A DNA stretch of 35,849 nt from positions 1 to 35,849 of the forward strand of contig NZ_FMZD01000024.1 of assembly GCF_900101525.1 (NCBI RefSeq). Direction: 5' to 3'. The first letter of the stretch is position 1, and each line of letters starts with the position of its first letter. Below, piece by piece: positions 1 to 8,879 of this stretch. Below the pieces are notes generated by a model. It was not told where the DNA came from, did not search any database, and saw nothing but the letters and a program-made list of their open reading frames with translations. The translations under genes were made by a program, and so were the position numbers. This DNA comes from Marinilactibacillus psychrotolerans. Lineage in GTDB: Bacteria > Bacillota > Bacilli > Lactobacillales > Carnobacteriaceae_A.

Positions 1-587
1 CTTTCTAAAATATCTAGTATCGTTCCTGTTACGACATCAATATACTCAAAAGCCATTTGCCCATTCCCATACTTAAACTCATCAAACGACAAGTTCTCCG
101 GCAATGAATGATAGTAAGGTCGATAATACTTCACCTGTTCATTGATGATTCTTTGAATCGTTGTGGAAGAGACATTCGTCTCTTCTGCCAAGCTCTTGAT
201 CGAACGAGCATCAGCTGACTTCGCCAGTATTTCTGCTTTGATAAAATTAGAGATAAAACACGCCTCTTTTACAATCGGTGTTTCCGCAGTAAATGTTGCT
301 TCACAAGACGTACACTTGAACCGCTGCTTTTTCACTCTGAGATAGGTCGGATAAATGCCGGACATTGGAAAAGTGATTCTAGAGGTCTGAGTCCCATTTT
401 TATAGATAGAGAAGTCCTTGTTTGGTTCCTGGCATTTCTTACATTCCTTAGGAATATAAGTCAATGTACAGTCTATAAATTTACATTTCTTTTGTTTATG
501 TATGCCGTAAGACACGCAGTTATCTTCGAAAATCATATTTTTGTCTTGAATATCCAGTACTTTTTGCATATCATTTGATGTAGGCAA
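1..587 (-). CDS. ISL3-family transposase, N-terminal part (truncated by window edge)
   Basis: About 195 codons are visible and continue past the window edge. I chose the TTG at 587 because an AGGAGG sits 7 bases upstream (595-600), giving a protein that starts MPTSNDMQKVLDIQDKN. An N-terminal zinc-ribbon-like region is visible, with one Cys pair in KECKKCQEP and another in FKCTSCEATF, followed by a helix-turn-helix-like stretch (SIKSLAEETNVSSTTIQRI) and the sequence LSFDEFKYGNG, which is typical of the start of the DDE domain in ISL3 (transposase 12) proteins. Family assignment is from remembered sequence patterns. No frameshift is visible in the part shown. Confidence 0.85.
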   Translation of the reverse strand, partial: MPTSNDMQKVLDIQDKNMIFEDNCVSYGIHKQKKCKFIDCTLTYIPKECKKCQEPNKDFSIYKNGTQTSRITFPMSGIYPTYLRVKKQRFKCTSCEATFTAETPIVKEACFISNFIKAEILAKSADARSIKSLAEETNVSSTTIQRIINEQVKYYRPYYHSLPENLSFDEFKYGNGQMAFEYIDVVTGTILDILE

Positions 588-667
588 GTGAGTTCCTCCT
601 AAGGATGTTTGGTTTTGGTCAACTATTATTCTACAGGAGAGCTCACTTGTTTTCTATTTTCTGAGAC

Positions 668-700
668 AAAAAAAGACGCCAGTGATTTCTCACCAACGTC
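668..700 (-). terminator. Rho-independent terminator inside the IS end
   Basis: On the minus strand an 11-base-pair stem (GACGTTGGTGA with TCACTGGCGTC, three wobble pairs, GAAA loop) is followed by seven T residues. It lies between the IS terminus and the transposase start. It would stop transcripts entering from the gluconate kinase gene, which is transcribed towards the element. Confidence 0.7.
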
Positions 701-773
701 ATATATTATAGAACCCTTTTATATAAGAAAATAACTAGATATAAAGTATACTCGCCTTTTTGACGTATATCCT

Positions 774-2315
774 TTAAATTCTGTTTGTATACTGATTCTG
801 AAAATCTACTACAGCTTCATATTCTTGTTCATATAATCGGCTTAACCGAATAAAGATTGGCAGCAGTTCTTTATATACTAACCCTTTTTCTTTATCTGGG
901 TGATTGATGGTTCTTGTTTTAACCATCTTTTTAACTTCAGATAAGTCATCAATTTCTCCCATTGCATACAAGCCTAAGATTGCTGCACCTAGACAGGCAC
1001 TTTCGACAGTTTCAGGTACGTGGACTTCCTGTCCAAAAATGTCTGCAACCATTTGCCTCCAGACAGCCGAATGTGCAAATCCTCCGGTTGCTCGGACTTC
1101 TTTAGGAGTACCGATCAACTCTTCTAACGCTAAAAGAACCATATATATATTCATATTGATTCCTTCAAGCACAGCACGCATCATATGTTCGCGCTTATGA
1201 TGCATGGCTAACCCAAAAAATGATCCTCTGGCATTGGCATTCCAGGATGGCGCTCTTTCTCCAGATAAATACGGATGAAACAGCAATCCTTCAGATCCGG
1301 CTGCTACTTGATCTATGCGGTCAGTGATTAGGTCGTAGGGGTTCTGATTTTGTTCTTTTGCTATCTTGACTTCCTCAGAACAAAATTCATCTCTCAACCA
1401 TCTCAGTACCATTCCCCCATTATTAACGGGACCACCAATGACCCAGTGGTTTTCAGTTAGAGTATAGCAAAATGTTCGTCCCTTTTCATCGGTGACTGGT
1501 TTATCTGTTACTGTTCTAATCGCACCACTTGTGCCGATTGTTATCGCTACTTCACCAGGCATCACTGCATCTACACCAAGATTAGCTAGACATCCATCAT
1601 TCGCTCCTATAATAAAAGGAACTTCTGAACTTATACCCATTTCATCAGCAAGTATCGGGTCTATGCTTTTATATTGAGATGTAGTAGGTACCAGCTTAGA
1701 AAGCTGATCTGGACCAATTCCCGCAATTTCTAACGCTTCAGCATCCCAATCCATTGTGTAGATATTTAAAAGCCCAGTTGCCGAAGCGATGGAATGATCT
1801 ACTACGTACTCATTAAAAAATGCTTTAAATACATATTCTTTAACCCCTATAAACTTAGCAGTTTGTTTGAATATATTTGGCTTTTCTTCTCTAATCCAGC
1901 TAATGTTAGTCAAAGGAGACATAGGATGGATCGGTGTCCCCGTTTTTTTATATAATTCTAATCCTGTTTGTTTTTTTATTTTCTCTGCATATGGTTCGCT
2001 TCTTTGATCTGCCCAAGTAATGGAAGGTGTCAATGGATTTCCTTCTTTATCCACTGCAATCACACTGTGCATAGCTGCACTAAATGAAATGAATTTCAAA
2101 GCATTTTTATCGATTTCACTTCTTTTCATTACAGTTCTGATTGATTCTTTTACTGCCTCAAGTATTTCTTTCGGATCTTGTTCAGCAGCCCCTGGTTCTG
2201 GTACATTCAGTGGATACTCTACTGAAGATTGCTGAAATGCATTCCCTTTAAGATCAAATAAAACAGCTTTCGTACTAGTCGTTCCTATATCTACACCAAG
2301 CATGTAAGATTTCAC
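774..2315 (-). CDS. gntK: Gluconokinase, FGGY family
   Basis: Predicted to phosphorylate gluconate to 6-phosphogluconate in the cytoplasm. The 513-residue protein has the FGGY carbohydrate kinase layout: an N-terminal actin-like ATPase fold starting MLGVDIGTTSTKAVLFD, the GANDGCLANLG and AITIGTSGAIR segments near residues 240-265, and the late ATGGFAHSAVWRQMVADIFG stretch. The length equals the usual gluconate kinase length (about 510). The start is GTG at 2313-2315, preceded by AGAGGAAA. The upstream neighbour on the same strand is a 6-phosphogluconate dehydrogenase, the next enzyme in gluconate catabolism, which supports gluconate over xylulose or glycerol as substrate. No gluconate permease is present in the window. 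Confidence 0.85.
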   Translation of the reverse strand: MKSYMLGVDIGTTSTKAVLFDLKGNAFQQSSVEYPLNVPEPGAAEQDPKEILEAVKESIRTVMKRSEIDKNALKFISFSAAMHSVIAVDKEGNPLTPSITWADQRSEPYAEKIKKQTGLELYKKTGTPIHPMSPLTNISWIREEKPNIFKQTAKFIGVKEYVFKAFFNEYVVDHSIASATGLLNIYTMDWDAEALEIAGIGPDQLSKLVPTTSQYKSIDPILADEMGISSEVPFIIGANDGCLANLGVDAVMPGEVAITIGTSGAIRTVTDKPVTDEKGRTFCYTLTENHWVIGGPVNNGGMVLRWLRDEFCSEEVKIAKEQNQNPYDLITDRIDQVAAGSEGLLFHPYLSGERAPSWNANARGSFFGLAMHHKREHMMRAVLEGINMNIYMVLLALEELIGTPKEVRATGGFAHSAVWRQMVADIFGQEVHVPETVESACLGAAILGLYAMGEIDDLSEVKKMVKTRTINHPDKEKGLVYKELLPIFIRLSRLYEQEYEAVVDFQNQYTNRI

Positions 2316-2456
2316 ATTGATTTTCCTCTCTAGTAACGATATTTTATAATCGCACTATCAATTCACTTTTCTTTATTTAATTCTTGTTTAAGCTTAACTC
2401 TAATATCGATTTCTGTCCATGCAAAATATGCGGACTATGGCTTATACCAAGTAGTC

Positions 2457-3353
2457 TCACTGCTTTTCAACTGCATGTCCTCCAAACTGATTTCTTAAAG
2501 AGGCAACAACTTTTCCACTAAAAGAATCGCTTTCTAAAGAGCGATTTCTCATCATCAAAGATAAAGCAATAACAGGCGCAGCAGTCTCTAATTCCAATGC
2601 TGTTTCTACTGTCCATTTTCCTTCTCCGGAAGCATGAACGATTCCTCTAATTTTATCTAATTTAGGATCTTCAGAAAAAGCAGACTCCATAAGTTCCATC
2701 AACCAAGACCGTATAACCGAACCATTATTCCAGACTCGCGCTACTTTTTCGTGATCAAAGTCATACGTACTCTTTTCCAGAATATCGAACCCTTCGCTCA
2801 TTGCTTGCATCATCCCATATTCTACTCCATTATGAACCATCTTCAAGAAATGACCACTTCCAGATTCACCTGTATACAAATATCCATTTTCTACAGAAAT
2901 GTCTTTGAAAATAGGTTCTATCTGATCGAATACTTCTTTATCTCCACCAATCATGGTACAAGCCCCTTCTCTTGCTCCTTCCATTCCCCCACTTGTACCA
3001 ACATCAATATAAGATATACCTTTATTTTTTAAATCATGATATCGTTTAACAGTATCTTTATAGTTACTGTTTCCACCGTCTATCAGAATATCTTCTTCAG
3101 ATAGATACGGTTTCAAATCAACTATCAATTTTTCGGTAATTTCTCCTGCAGGAACCATCATCCAAATAATTTTTTTGCCATCCAATTGTTTAAATACTTT
3201 TTGAATACTCGTTGCACCTTTTGCACCTACTGCTTCAGCTTGCTCAACTAAATTATGATCAATATCAAAAGCTACCACTTCATGTTTGTGGTCTAACAAA
3301 TTCTGCATTAGATTAAATCCCATTTTTCCAAGTCCTAAAATTGCTAATTTCAT
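2457..3353 (-). CDS. gnd: 6-phosphogluconate dehydrogenase, decarboxylating, short form
   Basis: Predicted to oxidise and decarboxylate 6-phosphogluconate to ribulose 5-phosphate, the step after gluconate kinase. At 298 residues it belongs to the short GntZ/YqeC-like branch, not the roughly 470-residue Gnd form. It shows the Rossmann motif GLGKMGFNLM at residues 7-16, the substrate-binding GTSGGMEGAREGA segment near residue 120, and the catalytic region HFLKMVHNGVEYGMMQ with the expected Lys and Glu. The short form is often NAD-linked (family knowledge, not proven here). AGGAGGT precedes the ATG. A 103-base gap with no clear terminator separates it from gntK, so the two are probably co-transcribed. 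Confidence 0.87.
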   Translation of the reverse strand: MKLAILGLGKMGFNLMQNLLDHKHEVVAFDIDHNLVEQAEAVGAKGATSIQKVFKQLDGKKIIWMMVPAGEITEKLIVDLKPYLSEEDILIDGGNSNYKDTVKRYHDLKNKGISYIDVGTSGGMEGAREGACTMIGGDKEVFDQIEPIFKDISVENGYLYTGESGSGHFLKMVHNGVEYGMMQAMSEGFDILEKSTYDFDHEKVARVWNNGSVIRSWLMELMESAFSEDPKLDKIRGIVHASGEGKWTVETALELETAAPVIALSLMMRNRSLESDSFSGKVVASLRNQFGGHAVEKQ

Positions 3354-3390
3354 TTTAGCTACCTCCTGTAAAATTTTATTTCGTACACTT

Positions 3391-3466
3391 AGTATATAAA
3401 AGAATATTATTTCTTACAAGTGATTTATAGAAAAATATTTTCTTTTGTTTCTTTTCAATCTATAAT
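3391..3466. promoter_or_regulatory. Divergent gnd / rpiR control region with two GAA..TTC dyads
   Basis: On the minus strand TTGTAA (3414-3419) and TATACT (3391-3396) are 17 bases apart and make a promoter for gnd. An imperfect dyad AGAATATTATTTCT (3401-3414) sits in its spacer. On the plus strand TATAAT (3461-3466) is a likely -10 box for the regulator gene, and the dyad GAAAAATATTTTC (3430-3442) lies where its -35 would be. Both dyads resemble sites used by RpiR-type regulators and could let the adjacent regulator control both directions. The promoters are read from sequence; the operator role is inferred. Confidence 0.5.
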
Positions 3467-3501
3467 TAGGGTAATCCCTAACAAAGGAGTTCGTTTAGAC
3501 G

Positions 3502-4353
3502 ATGGAAAATAAACAAACCTGTAAAATGAGAATTCGATCTATTTATAGAACATTTAGCGAGAAAGAAAAGAAATTAGCTGATTATATTACCGCTTCTCCT
3601 GAAAAAATTATTCATGGAACGATTAATCAGATTGCCGATGATACTGGTCTAGCAGATTCTACTGTATTTAGATTTTGTAAACGTCTTGGTTATAAAGGAT
3701 TTCAAGACATGAAAATTGCTTTAGCCTCTGAACAAGTAAAAGAATTGCATGATATTCATGAACATCTATCTTCCGAAGATAATGAAAGAACTGTTTTAAA
3801 GAAAGTTTTCCAATCAAATATCAAAACACTGGAAGATACGTTAACAGTTATTGATGAAGATCACTTTAAAGGCGCAGTTAATGCAATGCTTAAAGCAGAT
3901 AGAATTGAATTATTTGGATTTGGCGGTTCTAACGTTATTGCTCTGGACGGATATCATAAGTTTATCCGAACCGGATTACCTGTTTCTGCTCAAATCGATG
4001 CTCATATGCAGTTAATGTCTGCTTCTCAGATGACTGATTCCAGTGTCGCTGTTCTTATTTCTCATACTGGTCATTCTAAAGATATTCTCGGATTATTAGA
4101 TACTCTAAAACAAAATAATGTATTCACTATAGGAATCACTAGTTATACGCAATCCCCTTTTAGTCAACAAGTTGATATTCCACTTTACACTTTATCAGAA
4201 GAAACAGATTTCCGATCTGAGGCACTAGCTTCAAGAATAGCTCAACTCAGTCTGCTTGATGCTATTTATGTTAATATCATGATGAGATTAGACGAAAAAG
4301 GAAAAAAATCTATCACCAAGGTCAGAAATGCTATTCAAAACCGTAGAATTTAA
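3502..4353 (+). CDS. RpiR/MurR-family transcriptional regulator with SIS domain
   Basis: A 283-residue cytoplasmic regulator. The N-terminal winged helix-turn-helix (about residues 10-80) contains TINQIADDTGLADSTVFRFC and LGYKGFQDMKIAL, hallmarks of the HTH_6/RpiR class. A sugar-isomerase (SIS) sensor domain follows at about 120-260, with FGFGGSNVIALDGYHKF and a LISHTGHSKDIL phosphosugar-loop motif. It faces the gluconate kinase/dehydrogenase genes and precedes a second RpiR gene by 19 bases. It probably senses a phosphorylated sugar or sugar acid such as 6-phosphogluconate and controls the divergent gnt genes (inference from position). The ATG has GGAG 12 bases upstream, a slightly long spacing. 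Confidence 0.85.
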   Translation: MENKQTCKMRIRSIYRTFSEKEKKLADYITASPEKIIHGTINQIADDTGLADSTVFRFCKRLGYKGFQDMKIALASEQVKELHDIHEHLSSEDNERTVLKKVFQSNIKTLEDTLTVIDEDHFKGAVNAMLKADRIELFGFGGSNVIALDGYHKFIRTGLPVSAQIDAHMQLMSASQMTDSSVAVLISHTGHSKDILGLLDTLKQNNVFTIGITSYTQSPFSQQVDIPLYTLSEETDFRSEALASRIAQLSLLDAIYVNIMMRLDEKGKKSITKVRNAIQNRRI

Positions 4354-4372
4354 CTTGTAAAGGAGCATATAT

Positions 4373-5128
4373 TTGATAGACTTAAGCAAATTGACGGCTG
4401 GGAAAAAATTAACTTCTTTAGAAAAAGCGATTCTTCAGTATTTTGTAGCACATATTGATACAGTCCAGGACATGGGCGTACGTGCTGTAGCAAGCGCAAC
4501 CTATACCTCTCCCGCTTCTGTTATAAGATTATCTAAAAAACTAGGCTACACTGGTTTTACTGATATGTACTATTCATTACTTCCCATGATCAAAAAAGCA
4601 GAGAATAATTCAAATACTGAGAATGAAACCATATTAAGTACTGATTTTAAATCATTGATCAAAAATTGTTCTTACGAAAATACTCAACAGTTCATTGATA
4701 ATGTACTGCTACTGAAACAGAAATATATCTTTATTTATGCTACTGGTTTCTCTCAGATTGCAGCAGAGTATATTTACAAGAAATTATTAGTTCTAGGAAG
4801 AAAAGCGATTTTAGCTAGTGGCTCTGATTCAGTGGGTGTGTTTGAAAATAACTTAGATGATATTGGTGCAATGATCGTTGTCTCAAAGTCCGGTGAAACT
4901 GAACAAGTTTACCGCAAACTGAAAAAAGCTGTCGATGCTGAAATCTACACGGTTGCTTTCACGAAAGAAACGGATAATCGAATCGGATTAATATCTGATT
5001 TAAATATCCAGATTCTAGATATCCATCAACTGGATGATCGCAATATGCTGCCTAACCTTTTTTTTCCCGGCGTTTTACTATCCTTTGAATCCATTGTCGA
5101 ACAATACTTAAACCAATTAGAATCTTAA
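4373..5128 (+). CDS. glvR: RpiR-family regulator, GlvR-like
   Basis: A 251-residue member of the same family as the preceding gene but only distantly similar to it. The HTH region (about residues 1-75) contains AVASATYTSPASVIRLSKKLGYTGF. The SIS domain (about 110-240) contains IYATGFSQIAAEYIYKKL and the SKSGETEQV phosphosugar loop. The start is TTG at 4373, with AAAGGAG 7 bases upstream. Length and position directly before an alpha-glucoside PTS permease and a GH4 enzyme match the arrangement of GlvR (MalR) in the Bacillus subtilis mal/glv operon, so it probably controls the two downstream genes. The ligand is not evident from the sequence. Confidence 0.75.
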   Translation: MIDLSKLTAGKKLTSLEKAILQYFVAHIDTVQDMGVRAVASATYTSPASVIRLSKKLGYTGFTDMYYSLLPMIKKAENNSNTENETILSTDFKSLIKNCSYENTQQFIDNVLLLKQKYIFIYATGFSQIAAEYIYKKLLVLGRKAILASGSDSVGVFENNLDDIGAMIVVSKSGETEQVYRKLKKAVDAEIYTVAFTKETDNRIGLISDLNIQILDIHQLDDRNMLPNLFFPGVLLSFESIVEQYLNQLES

Positions 5129-5140
5129 ACCTTTTTATGC

Positions 5141-5172
5141 GAAACGTGTTTCTTAATCGAGAAACACGTTTC
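5141..5172. promoter_or_regulatory. Twin GAAAC/GTTTC dyads, candidate RpiR operators (or weak terminator)
   Basis: GAAACGTGTTTC (5141-5152) and GAAACACGTTTC (5161-5172) are each a GAAAC-nn-GTTTC dyad, centred exactly 20 bases apart, about two helical turns. Together they also form a 13-base-pair hairpin. The hairpin has no proper T run after it (TACTATTTT), so paired operators are at least as likely as a terminator. They lie between the regulator gene and the PTS promoter region. Confidence 0.5.
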
Positions 5173-5193
5173 TACTATTTTAAAACGCTAACA

Positions 5194-5217
5194 TTAGAAC
5201 CGCTTACACGCTATACT
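5194..5217 (+). promoter_or_regulatory. cre-like site overlapping the PTS operon promoter
   Basis: TTAGAACCGCTTACA (5194-5208) matches the catabolite-responsive element consensus WTGNAANCGNWWWCA at all but two positions. A -10-like TATACT follows at 5212-5217. The -35 box is weak. Binding of CcpA here would block RNA polymerase, as expected for an alpha-glucoside PTS operon. Confidence 0.5.
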
Positions 5218-5289
5218 AATTCTAGATCAATCATTCTTATTATGAAAAAGGTTAAAAAGGAATGAAAAAATTGAATTGGAGGAAAGAAG

Positions 5290-6897
5290 ATGAAAGATAA
5301 GTTAATGAATGGCATGCAGCGATTTGCTAAAGCCATGTTTATTCCTGTACTGATTCTACCTATTGCCGGTTTGCTAATTGCGATAGGGAATTTGTTTACA
5401 AATGCTCGTTTGATTGAGTTGCTTCCCTTTTTAGATAATCCGATCACTATGGGATTTGGATCAATCTTATCAGGATCACTCGTTTCTATCTTGACAAACT
5501 TGGGACTTATATTTTGTGTGGGTATTGCTGTGGGCTTATCCAACAAGAAAAAAGCAGAAGCTGGCTTTACCGCACTTTTAGGATTCTTGGTATTTATATA
5601 TGCAATGAATAACTTCCTGTCTTTTAATGAAATGCTCGTAGATCCTGCGTCTCTACAAGGAACAGGTCAATCTATGGTGTTGGGTGTGCAGGTATTAGAC
5701 ATGGGGGTATTTTTAGGAATTATTCTAGGAGTCGTTGTTGCACTTGTTCATAATAAATTTGCTGAAATTGAATTTGATAATGCCTTCCAAATTTATGGTG
5801 GTTCTCGTTTTGTATTTATCGTATTGATTCCAATCGTTGTCATCTTCGCAATTCTGATGAGTTATATCTGGCCCGTTGTTCAATCTGGAATTGATGCGAC
5901 CGGATCATTTATTAACCAAACAGGCAACTTTGGCTTATTCTTATACGGCACACTTGAACGTTTACTCATTCCAACTGGTTTACATCACTTGGTGTATACA
6001 CCTTTCTTATATACTTCTCTGGGTGGTGTTGCGGAAGTCGGTGGTGAAGTTTTCGAAGGCGCTCGTAATATCTATTTTGCTGAAATAGCAAATCCTTCCG
6101 GTGGTTTATTAAACCAAAGTGTCATCTGGGATGCTCGTGGAATTTCAAAAATGTTTGGTTTACTCGGTGCCTGCTTAGCAATGTACCATACAGCTAAACC
6201 AGAAAACAAAGCAAGAGCAAAAGCTATTTTAATTCCAGCGGTCTTTACTTCATTTGTTGCAGGCGTTACTGAACCAATCGAGTTTTCATTTATGTTTATT
6301 GCCCCTGTACTATTCGTCATTCACTCCGTATTTAGTGGTTTTAGTATGGTCGTCTTAAATTTACTAAATGTTCGTGCGATTGGTCCAAATGGTTTTATAG
6401 ATTTCTTACTGTACAACGTTCCTTTAGGTTTTGAACGGACAAGGTGGCCAATCTTTATTTTAGTCGGGATAGCCTTCTTCATCATTTACTATCTTACATT
6501 TAGATTTTTAATCACAAAATTCAAATTTAAAACAATTGGTCGAGAAGATTCTGTTCAAGATACAAAATTATATTCTAAAAAAGATTATCAAGCTGCTAAA
6601 TCTGGCCAACTGGTGGAAACAGTTACTGGAGACAGAGAAGCTGAAACAGGCTCTGCGCCCGTTATTGTACAAGCTTTAGGAGGACCGGAAAATATTGATA
6701 CCATTACAAACTGTTATACTCGTTTGCGCTTAACCTTAAAAGATCCTGCCTTAGTCGATGAACAAACCTTACGGACAGATACCGGCGCTAGCGGTGTGAT
6801 CGTAAAAGATCAGAACGTACAGGTCGTCTACGGTTTGCAGGTCAATAGCGTACGCAGATCAGTGGAAAAATATCTCGGTCGGGATTCTGAAGAATAA
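5290..6897 (+). CDS. glvC: PTS maltose/alpha-glucoside transporter subunit IICB
   Basis: Membrane permease that imports and phosphorylates an alpha-glucoside (maltose-type substrates are the usual ones for this branch). The 535-residue protein has an EIIC domain of about ten membrane segments (residues 1-415, starting FAKAMFIPVLILPIAGLLIAI) containing GTLERLLIPTGLHHL and AGVTEPIEFSFMF, both conserved in the glucose/maltose EIIC class. A linker and a C-terminal EIIB domain (about 455-530) follow; the phospho-accepting cysteine is Cys475 in TNCYTRLRL. No EIIA domain is present, so phosphate must come from an EIIA encoded elsewhere. GGAGGAAAG precedes the ATG. The next gene encodes a matching 6-phospho-alpha-glucosidase 25 bases downstream. 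Confidence 0.88.
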   Translation: MKDKLMNGMQRFAKAMFIPVLILPIAGLLIAIGNLFTNARLIELLPFLDNPITMGFGSILSGSLVSILTNLGLIFCVGIAVGLSNKKKAEAGFTALLGFLVFIYAMNNFLSFNEMLVDPASLQGTGQSMVLGVQVLDMGVFLGIILGVVVALVHNKFAEIEFDNAFQIYGGSRFVFIVLIPIVVIFAILMSYIWPVVQSGIDATGSFINQTGNFGLFLYGTLERLLIPTGLHHLVYTPFLYTSLGGVAEVGGEVFEGARNIYFAEIANPSGGLLNQSVIWDARGISKMFGLLGACLAMYHTAKPENKARAKAILIPAVFTSFVAGVTEPIEFSFMFIAPVLFVIHSVFSGFSMVVLNLLNVRAIGPNGFIDFLLYNVPLGFERTRWPIFILVGIAFFIIYYLTFRFLITKFKFKTIGREDSVQDTKLYSKKDYQAAKSGQLVETVTGDREAETGSAPVIVQALGGPENIDTITNCYTRLRLTLKDPALVDEQTLRTDTGASGVIVKDQNVQVVYGLQVNSVRRSVEKYLGRDSEE

Positions 6898-6922
6898 TTT
6901 AAATAAGAAGGGAAAGAATTAA

Positions 6923-8251
<1,329 letters not shown>

Positions 8252-8312
8252 TTTATTAGTTATGAAGATAACATTCTATAATTTTAAGTATCTTAATTAA
8301 ACAGACCTACTC

Positions 8313-8343
8313 AAAACAGTAAAGGACATTCCTTTACTGTTTT
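8313..8343 (+). terminator. Terminator after glvA
   Basis: A perfect 14-base-pair stem, AAAACAGTAAAGGA with TCCTTTACTGTTTT and a 3-base loop, lies about 60 bases after the glvA stop. The stem's own U-rich arm continues into GTTGTTCTT, so termination depends on the stem end, not a long T tail. Confidence 0.7.
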
Positions 8344-8525
8344 GTTGTTCTTATAGTTTTTACCATCCTTCGATACTTACATATTCGTTAGGTATCCTCC
8401 AGGGTAGACGCCTGAAAATAGGTACTATTGAAAACCTCCATACAAAAATCTACCTTTCTGATGGAGTGGATAAACTCTGTCACATTAATTTCAAAATAAA
8501 ATTAACACTTTACATTTCAAAATTA

Positions 8526-8553
8526 TTGTGATATAAATAGTTTGTGATATAAT
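8526..8553 (+). promoter_or_regulatory. Promoter with 11-base direct repeat
   Basis: TTGTGA (8526-8531) and TATAAT (8548-8553) are 16 bases apart, followed by AAAGGAG before the ATG at 8574. The sequence TTGTGATATAA occurs twice, at 8526-8536 and 8542-8552, so the -35 region and the -10 region are copies of one another. Confidence 0.5.
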
Positions 8554-8573
8554 TAACTAAAGGAGCTGGATAA

Positions 8574-8841
8574 ATGATGTCTAAAATATTTAAATTCATT
8601 ATTAGTTTCACTAGTTTATTTTTTTTTCATTTTTTTATTCCGGCAACAATGTCAGCGCTAACACTATTGAACCGGGAATTGTTTCTTTGAATGAAGAAAA
8701 CCTACTGCAACGGTTGCTCTTCTAATAACTTTTGAAGAAAGGGTTCAAAGAGTAGCTGATACTAATCACATTCATATTAAATAAATTGAAATGATCAGAA
8801 GTTACAAAGATTATTTTAAACGATTTGGCGGAAGCTTCTAA
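8574..8841 (+). pseudogene. Decayed gene for a small secreted protein
   Basis: An ATG with AAAGGAG opens a clear signal-peptide-like sequence (MMSKIFKFIISFTSLFFFHF, ending near PATMSA), but that frame stops at 8690 after 38 codons. The next frame carries NTIEPGIVSLNEE, and the third then carries KPTATVALLITFEERVQRVA up to an in-frame stop, after which IEMIRSYKDYFKRFGGSF continues to 8841. Read together these pieces suggest an original protein of about 85 residues with a signal peptide, now broken by two frameshifts and one stop. I do not recognise the family. A genuine 38-residue peptide is a less likely alternative. Confidence 0.45.
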
Positions 8842-8879
8842 ACCACTAATCACTATCCATATAGATATGTAGAAAGTAG

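Larger units (their letters stand above)
1..716 (-). mobile_element. ISL3-family insertion sequence, one end only
   Basis: The element runs off the left edge of the window, so only its transposase N-terminal part and upstream end are visible. Read on the minus strand, the outer end appears to begin with GGGTTCTATAATAT at about position 716, the kind of terminus seen in ISL3-family elements. Just inside this end lies a terminator hairpin and then the transposase gene. The exact boundary is inferred because the other inverted repeat and the target duplication are not in view. It lies about 58 bases downstream of the gluconate kinase stop codon. Confidence 0.7.
8252..8573. other. Intergenic region with terminator and a downstream promoter
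   Basis: This 322-base stretch holds the glvA terminator (8313-8343) and, near its right end, a promoter for the next small gene. In between (about 8344-8520) there is no convincing ORF; a short CTCCAT..ATGGAG inverted repeat is the only structure seen. Confidence 0.5.

Noticed and set aside
163-345. 60-codon plus-strand ORF at the left end
   Set aside because: It is antisense to the ISL3 transposase, which reads as a coherent protein with a good ribosome site.
5211-5546. 111-codon ORF on the minus strand
   Set aside because: It lies antisense to the start of the well-supported PTS permease gene, has no ribosome site and no recognisable protein features.
8526-8552. Direct repeats as part of a CRISPR array
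   Set aside because: Only two 11-base copies with a 16-base period occur, and they coincide with -35 and -10 promoter boxes. No CRISPR array was seen anywhere in the window.
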